From: Salinisphaera sp052044135 | Lineage (GTDB): Bacteria; Pseudomonadota; Gammaproteobacteria; Nevskiales; Salinisphaeraceae | Reading direction: 5' to 3' | Length of the DNA: 64,000 bases | Assembly (NCBI RefSeq): GCF_052044135.1 | Contig: NZ_JBQDYF010000006.1 | Location: 167,802 to 231,801, forward strand | Shown here: positions 59,890 through 64,000 of the stretch, in pieces | Position numbering within the stretch: the first letter of the stretch is position 1 | How the letters are laid out: the number at the start of each line of letters is the position of its first letter | The notes under the pieces: generated by a model | Database searches by the model: none | The model's input: the letters and a program-made list of their open reading frames with translations, nothing else | What the model was told of the DNA's origin: nothing | Program-made: the position numbers and the translations under genes

Positions 59890-61159
59890 GCGTGTCACCC
59901 GGAGCACGCCGCTGTATTTCGGTGATCGTTTGATCGGTGTGATAGAGAGGTTGGCCGATCAAGGTCGGCTCCGTCTGACTTACGACGACAGTTGGCGGGA
60001 AATGCCGGGAGTTTGGCCCATCTCCTTGTCGCTTCCCATCTCGCGCCGGGTTCATACCGACCAGCGCCGCGAGACCCAGAAGCCGGTCGAGCATTTTCTC
60101 CGGGGGCTGCTACCCGACAACGAAGATACGATTAATCGATGGGCGCGCGAGTTCGGCGTGGGCCGGCACGACCCGGTCGCCATCCTGAGCGAGATCGGTG
60201 TGGACTGTCCGGGCGGGATTTCCTTCGTCGAGCCGGCCGGCCAAGGCTACGAAGAACCGCTCGACAACGCGCGGCTCGGCCATGAAATGCGATGTCTGCA
60301 AGAGTCGTTACCCTCGGCGTTGGAGGGCGACCACGGTCAGTTCTCTCTGGCCGGTGCCCAGGCAAAAACCGCCCTGCGAAAAACAGCGACCGGATGGGCC
60401 GTTCCGCACGGTGGCTTAGCCAGTACGCATATTCTCAAACCCGCCATGATCGGCTTGCCCGATCAGGCGCTCAACGAGCATTACTGCCTGGAGCTGGCGC
60501 GCCGAATCGGCTTGCCGGCGGTCGAATCGGAGGTCGTCGACTTCGACGACGTGCCGGTGCTCGTGGTCAAGCGTTTCGACCGCTTCGGCGCGGTGCCGAA
60601 TCTAATACGGCTGCATCAGGAAGACTTCTGCCAGGCGCTTGGCGTGCATCCGCGCAACAAATACGAAGCCGAAGGCGGGCCGAGACTCGCGGATATGATG
60701 CAACTGCTCGATCGCCACAGCGGCGATCCACTGGCCGACCAGACACGCCTGTACCAGGCGGTACTCTTCAACCTGATCATTGCGGGCACCGACGCACACG
60801 CCAAGAACTTCGCGCTCATCTATCCGCCAACAGCCGGCTTGCCACGGCTCGCCCCGCTGTACGACATGAACAGCATGTACCCCTACGCCGCTCAGCGGCG
60901 TGACCTGCGCAGTTCGCTACGCTTCGCCGGCCATTACAAGCTGCGTGAAATCACGAGAGAACATCTGGTACGTCGAATCGATGGCTGTCGTCTGCGAGCG
61001 CGCGACATGGCGTCTATCCGGGATGAGCTGTTGGACACACTGCCTCAAGTTGCCGAAACGTTGGCGGCTGACGTGGCTGCGGCAGGCGTGAAATCGGACA
61101 TTCCCGAGACGATTGCTGCCGGCGTAGGGGCGGCTTGTCGGCGTTGGCGCGGCAGCTAG
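59879..61159 (+). CDS. hipA: HipA-like serine/threonine kinase toxin
   Basis: 426 residues from ATG 59879 (or 59882), overlapping hipB. Glycine-rich loop SLAGAQAKTALRK, the ATP-binding Lys in THILKP, NEHYCLELARRIGL, catalytic Asp in GTDAHAKNFALIY and the metal Asp in LYDMNSMYPYA are all seen. HipA of E. coli phosphorylates glutamyl-tRNA synthetase and promotes persistence. All catalytic residues are present, so it should be active. Confidence 0.88.
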   Translation: MMAERVTRSTPLYFGDRLIGVIERLADQGRLRLTYDDSWREMPGVWPISLSLPISRRVHTDQRRETQKPVEHFLRGLLPDNEDTINRWAREFGVGRHDPVAILSEIGVDCPGGISFVEPAGQGYEEPLDNARLGHEMRCLQESLPSALEGDHGQFSLAGAQAKTALRKTATGWAVPHGGLASTHILKPAMIGLPDQALNEHYCLELARRIGLPAVESEVVDFDDVPVLVVKRFDRFGAVPNLIRLHQEDFCQALGVHPRNKYEAEGGPRLADMMQLLDRHSGDPLADQTRLYQAVLFNLIIAGTDAHAKNFALIYPPTAGLPRLAPLYDMNSMYPYAAQRRDLRSSLRFAGHYKLREITREHLVRRIDGCRLRARDMASIRDELLDTLPQVAETLAADVAAAGVKSDIPETIAAGVGAACRRWRGS

Positions 61160-61202
61160 ATATCAGCGGTCAGGCGCTGTCGTAGAGATGCTTCTGGATC
61201 AA

Positions 61203-61346
61203 GACCCGCGCCAGGTCGAAATCCTCGTCGAAGGCACCGAATACATCCGCGCCGAAGTCGGCATCGCAAAGGATCCGTCGTTGGGACAGACGGCGGCCGA
61301 CTCAGCCCGCGAGCGCGAGCATGGGTTCGAAACGTTGAACTGGTAG
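61203..61346 (+). pseudogene. Second, internally deleted copy of the glpD 3' end
   Basis: Read in frame it gives DPRQVEILVEGTEYIRAEVG then IAKDPSLGQTAADSARERE and HGFETLNW-stop. This is glpD residues from 58324 to its stop with a 192-base in-frame deletion (equivalent to 58381-58572) and a second loss near the end. Identity is high (54 of 57 bases in the first block). It has no start and is a dead duplicate. The TA genes 58719-61159 lie between glpD and this copy. Confidence 0.9.
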
Positions 61347-61444
61347 CAACGCTGTCTACAAGTAAAGCTTGTTTAACTAGCAACGAGCTAAGTAAACGAA
61401 ATCGCGAATTGCTTTATTAGCGTGGCTATCGCTACGCTTCGGCG

Positions 61445-62617
61445 ATGATCGATGAAGCCGATGCTGCAGCCCGAGCCGGCCGCTACCGCGAAACCATCGC
61501 GGGCGGCGAGACAGTGCGCGCGTTCGTACCCGCCGATTTGCCGCCCGAGCCGCCGATCGATGTGCTATCGCTACTGGAACCTTTCGCCAGGGCCCAGAGC
61601 GCGATCGGGCGCCTCGACGGCATTACGACGCTGCTGCCTGGCGATGATCTGTTTCTCTACATGTATGTGCGCAAGGAAGCGGTGTTGTCCTCTCAGATCG
61701 AGGGCACGCAGTCCACGTTGAACGACCTGCTGCGTTTCGAAAGCGACGCCACTTCCGGCCAGCCGATCGACGATATTCGCGAAGTATCGAATTACGTCGA
61801 CGCCATGCTCTACGGCCTTGACCGCCTGGAAACACTACCTTTGTCGCTCCGCTTGATGCGCGAAATGCACGCGCGGTTGCTCGATAGCGGCCGCGGTGCC
61901 GCCAAGAGCCCCGGCGAGTTCCGGACCACGCAGAACTGGATCGGCGGCATGCGGCCCGTTAATGCCCAGTTCGTGCCGCCATCGCCCGACGACATGCTGC
62001 AGTGCCTGGACACGTTCGAGCGTTTCATTCATGAACAGGAGTCGCGCTTGCCTACGCTGATCAAGGCCGGACTGCTGCACGTTCAATTCGAGACGATTCA
62101 CCCGTTTCTGGACGGCAACGGACGCCTCGGCCGCCTGCTGGTGACGTTGTTCTTATGCATGCAAGGCGAGATGAAGCGGCCGCTGCTTTATCTCAGCCTC
62201 TATTTGAAAACCCATCGCGAACGTTACTACGCGCTGTTGCAAGACGTTCGCGAGTACGGTCTTTGGGAAGACTGGTTGACGTTCTTTCTCGAGGGTATCG
62301 CCGAGACCGCGAACCAGGCGTTCGATGCGGCGAACCGCATCGTGCGGCTATTCGAAGCCGATCGTGCGGCCATCCGGAACAACGATGATCGTGTCGGTTC
62401 AGTCCTCCGAGTGCACGAGGCCATGCAGCGCTTGCCGTTCGCCAACACGAAGCAACTCAGGCGCGCGACCGGATTGTCAGCCCCGCCGATAAACGACGCG
62501 CTCAAGGTGCTTGAACGCCTTGAAATCGTGAGTGAAGTCTCGGGGCGCCAGCGAGGGCGGGTGTATCGGTATGATGCCTTTATGGACATTTTGAGCGAAG
62601 GGACCACGCCGCTGTAG
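61445..62617 (+). CDS. Fic-family AMP-transferase with N-terminal inhibitory motif
   Basis: 390 residues. Core Fic motif HPFLDGNGRLGRLLV (H-P-F-x-D/E-G-N-G-R) near residue 219, inhibitory helix SSQIEGTQ around residue 81 (S-x-x-x-E-G, class II), and a C-terminal winged-helix part (LRRATGLSAPPIND). Such proteins transfer AMP onto a protein and are self-inhibited. Alone, without a FicA antitoxin. Confidence 0.88.
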   Translation: MIDEADAAARAGRYRETIAGGETVRAFVPADLPPEPPIDVLSLLEPFARAQSAIGRLDGITTLLPGDDLFLYMYVRKEAVLSSQIEGTQSTLNDLLRFESDATSGQPIDDIREVSNYVDAMLYGLDRLETLPLSLRLMREMHARLLDSGRGAAKSPGEFRTTQNWIGGMRPVNAQFVPPSPDDMLQCLDTFERFIHEQESRLPTLIKAGLLHVQFETIHPFLDGNGRLGRLLVTLFLCMQGEMKRPLLYLSLYLKTHRERYYALLQDVREYGLWEDWLTFFLEGIAETANQAFDAANRIVRLFEADRAAIRNNDDRVGSVLRVHEAMQRLPFANTKQLRRATGLSAPPINDALKVLERLEIVSEVSGRQRGRVYRYDAFMDILSEGTTPL

Positions 62618-62664
62618 CGAGCTTCGCGAAACGTGAAACAGCCTCTCGCTTATCAGTAGGTGTA

Positions 62665-63486
62665 TCAATCGCCCAGGGCGAATTCGAGAACAGCCTGCTT
62701 GTCTTGATAGCTAACAACGGACGCTTCGGCCTTAGCAAGAAGCTCCCGTGCTTCCTCGACTGCCCTGCTTCGCTTTTTATCGTTGTTCGTCCCATCGACG
62801 GCGAATAGGAAACGACCTGCAAACAGGTGACGGCGCCGAATCTCGGCCAGTCGAAATTGCCAACGATTGGCATGTTCCAGAATGGCGCTAGGTGTCGTTT
62901 GTCCAAGGTTGAGCGGTTTCATCGCCTTATGCGCTTTACCGTCACGTTGTTCGACGAAGGGTAGCTCTGGCGTTTCGAACTCGTCATTACCTAGGCGAGC
63001 TTGCTTGAAACGCCCGCTTATGCCGACTTCCTTGAGCCAATTGCCAATACCGCGTGCCAGCTTCGCTTCACGCTGTTCCGGTGTGTGGAAGCTACGGTGC
63101 ACGTAATACTGGTGCAGTGCCGCGAGTTTGCTTTCCGGGTGATCGGCTAAAGCGACCCGCGGTTCGCTGAAGCGGATGATGCTTTCGCGTGGTCGGATCA
63201 GTTCTTCGAAAATGGCAGTCGAGTCGCCGTTGTTGCCCGTGTCGGCCGCAACCAGGCTTTATAGCCTCTTGAGTTCCGCATGCAACTCTTTAACCGATTG
63301 TAGATACAGACGGCTATCAACATCATCGAAGAAATTTGTGATGCGTCTGCTTCGGCGCGTTTCGAGCTCGAACCCCAGGAACGCTTGCTCGGCCGCGAGC
63401 AATACAATGCCCGCGTTCGCGAATTCGCCCGTTTCCACGAGCGGCGCGAAACGTACGATGGCGTACTGGCAGGCAATGCGGTTCAT
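62665..63486 (-). pseudogene. DUF3037-type gene interrupted by an in-frame TAA
   Basis: Opens at ATG 63486, overlapping the kinase stop (ATGA), with CQYAIVRFAPLVETGEFANA, the DUF3037 signature. At 63259-63261 a TAA interrupts (AELKRL-stop), but the same frame then continues without break to 62665, and the next codons (AIFEELIRPRESIIRFSEPR and LAALHQYYVHR) read like the second half of the family. The total would be ~273 residues. Most likely a nonsense mutation; the two halves are 75 and ~197 residues. Confidence 0.7.
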
Positions 63487-64000
63487 CGGATAGCCCAGAA
63501 ATCGTCGGACTCGAAAGCGGTCAGGAGCGCATAGGCTGCGGACCAATCGAACGCCACCGGGTCGAGCTGCTCGGCGTCGAGGTAGCGCCATTCATCGGGG
63601 ATCGATTCGACAATCGCGTCCCAACGCCCCATGGTGGCGATCATACGCTTAGCGTACTCGGCCCGCGTGACCAAGCCATCGAACACGGCAGGTGCTTGAT
63701 CGCGGAATACGTGATCGATAAAGAAATTGGCCGACGTCACCGTGTCATCAAGGGCAACATTGTGGTCGATCACGACCAGTTCCTGCGCGTCCGGGGCCCA
63801 GAACAGGTTCGGGTTGCCGCCGTGTTCGGTCAATGTGCGATCGCCGTTCTTAATCCACTAGTCGAAAAGAAGAACGTCTTGTCTCATCTTCGGCGGGACC
63901 AACTGTGCCGATTGACAGTTCAATTCAGTGCCGCGCCGTCTTTTCGTAAACGGTCCACCAACCCCATCCTTCCGGCGGCATAACCGATAAGCCAATCTCT
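63483..64000 (-). pseudogene. HipA-like kinase gene (DUF3037 partner) with in-frame TAG, truncated by window edge
   Basis: The C-terminal half reads WIKNGDRTLTEHGGNPNLFW, then VVIDHNVALDD, characteristic of the HipA-like kinase family found beside DUF3037. In the same frame upstream PPKMRQDVLLFD fits the family, but the next codon, 63858-63860, is TAG exactly where relatives have Trp (FDWW). TGG to TAG is one change. Further upstream the frame loses protein character and a different frame looks better, so a second lesion is possible. The 5' end lies outside the window. Confidence 0.65.

Noticed and set aside
1..64000. tRNA or rRNA genes
   Set aside because: No cloverleaf with a T-loop GTTCGA/CCA pattern or conserved rRNA stretch was recognised by eye; a covariance search would settle it.

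Overview
The window is GC-rich bacterial DNA, densely packed with single genes and short operons, and has Shine-Dalgarno sites of the AGGAG type. Entericidin, HipBA, a PA0069-type radical SAM protein, a tail-less GlpD and a Chromohalobacter-like sulfolactate cluster together suggest a gammaproteobacterium, probably marine or halophilic (Salinisphaera/Chromohalobacter-like). No rRNA or tRNA is present, so the genus is a guess.

Layout. 1-29.6 kb is mostly ordinary chromosome: the 5' end of an autotransporter, an outer-membrane barrel protein, a DMT exporter, oligopeptidase B, a macrodomain protein, GNAT and DUF1992 proteins, a radical SAM protein, a deoxysugar aldolase/kinase/DeoR trio, an Lrp-LysE pair, an EmrAB pump, lipoproteins (one a 51-residue entericidin), leuA, a 1.15-kb non-coding repeat island (22.8-24.0 kb), a 2-hydroxyacid dehydrogenase, a ClC channel, a permuted papain-fold enzyme and a decayed yihY/brkB gene.

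29.9-47.0 kb is the main accessory region, a two-part organosulfonate catabolic locus. The left half (LacI regulator; a TRAP transporter headed by a small membrane protein; HpsN, an SDR and a zinc MDR dehydrogenase) fits import of 2,3-dihydroxypropane-1-sulfonate (DHPS) and oxidation to sulfolactate. Two near-identical LacI-type palindromes, one before the TRAP operon and one before hpsN, tie it together. The right half (GntR regulator; SuyA, SuyB, SlcC-like and ComC-like dehydrogenases; a tripartite tricarboxylate-type transporter; a TarD-like dehydratase) fits import and racemisation of sulfolactate and its cleavage to pyruvate and sulfite. A dead IS4-type transposase fragment lies between the halves. 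No sulfite dehydrogenase or sulfite exporter is visible.

47-58.7 kb carries scattered metabolic genes (a beta-hydroxyacid dehydrogenase, a metallo-hydrolase, a cupin, SDRs, a dienelactone hydrolase with DoxX and a LysR regulator, LysE, a Tat-exported class A beta-lactamase) and ends with glpD.

58.7-64 kb is a toxin-antitoxin-like island immediately downstream of glpD: a FitAB/VapBC-type pair whose toxin has lost its first catalytic Asp, hipBA with two operator palindromes, a second damaged copy of the glpD 3' end, a Fic AMP-transferase, and a HipA-like kinase/DUF3037 pair in which both genes carry an in-frame stop codon.
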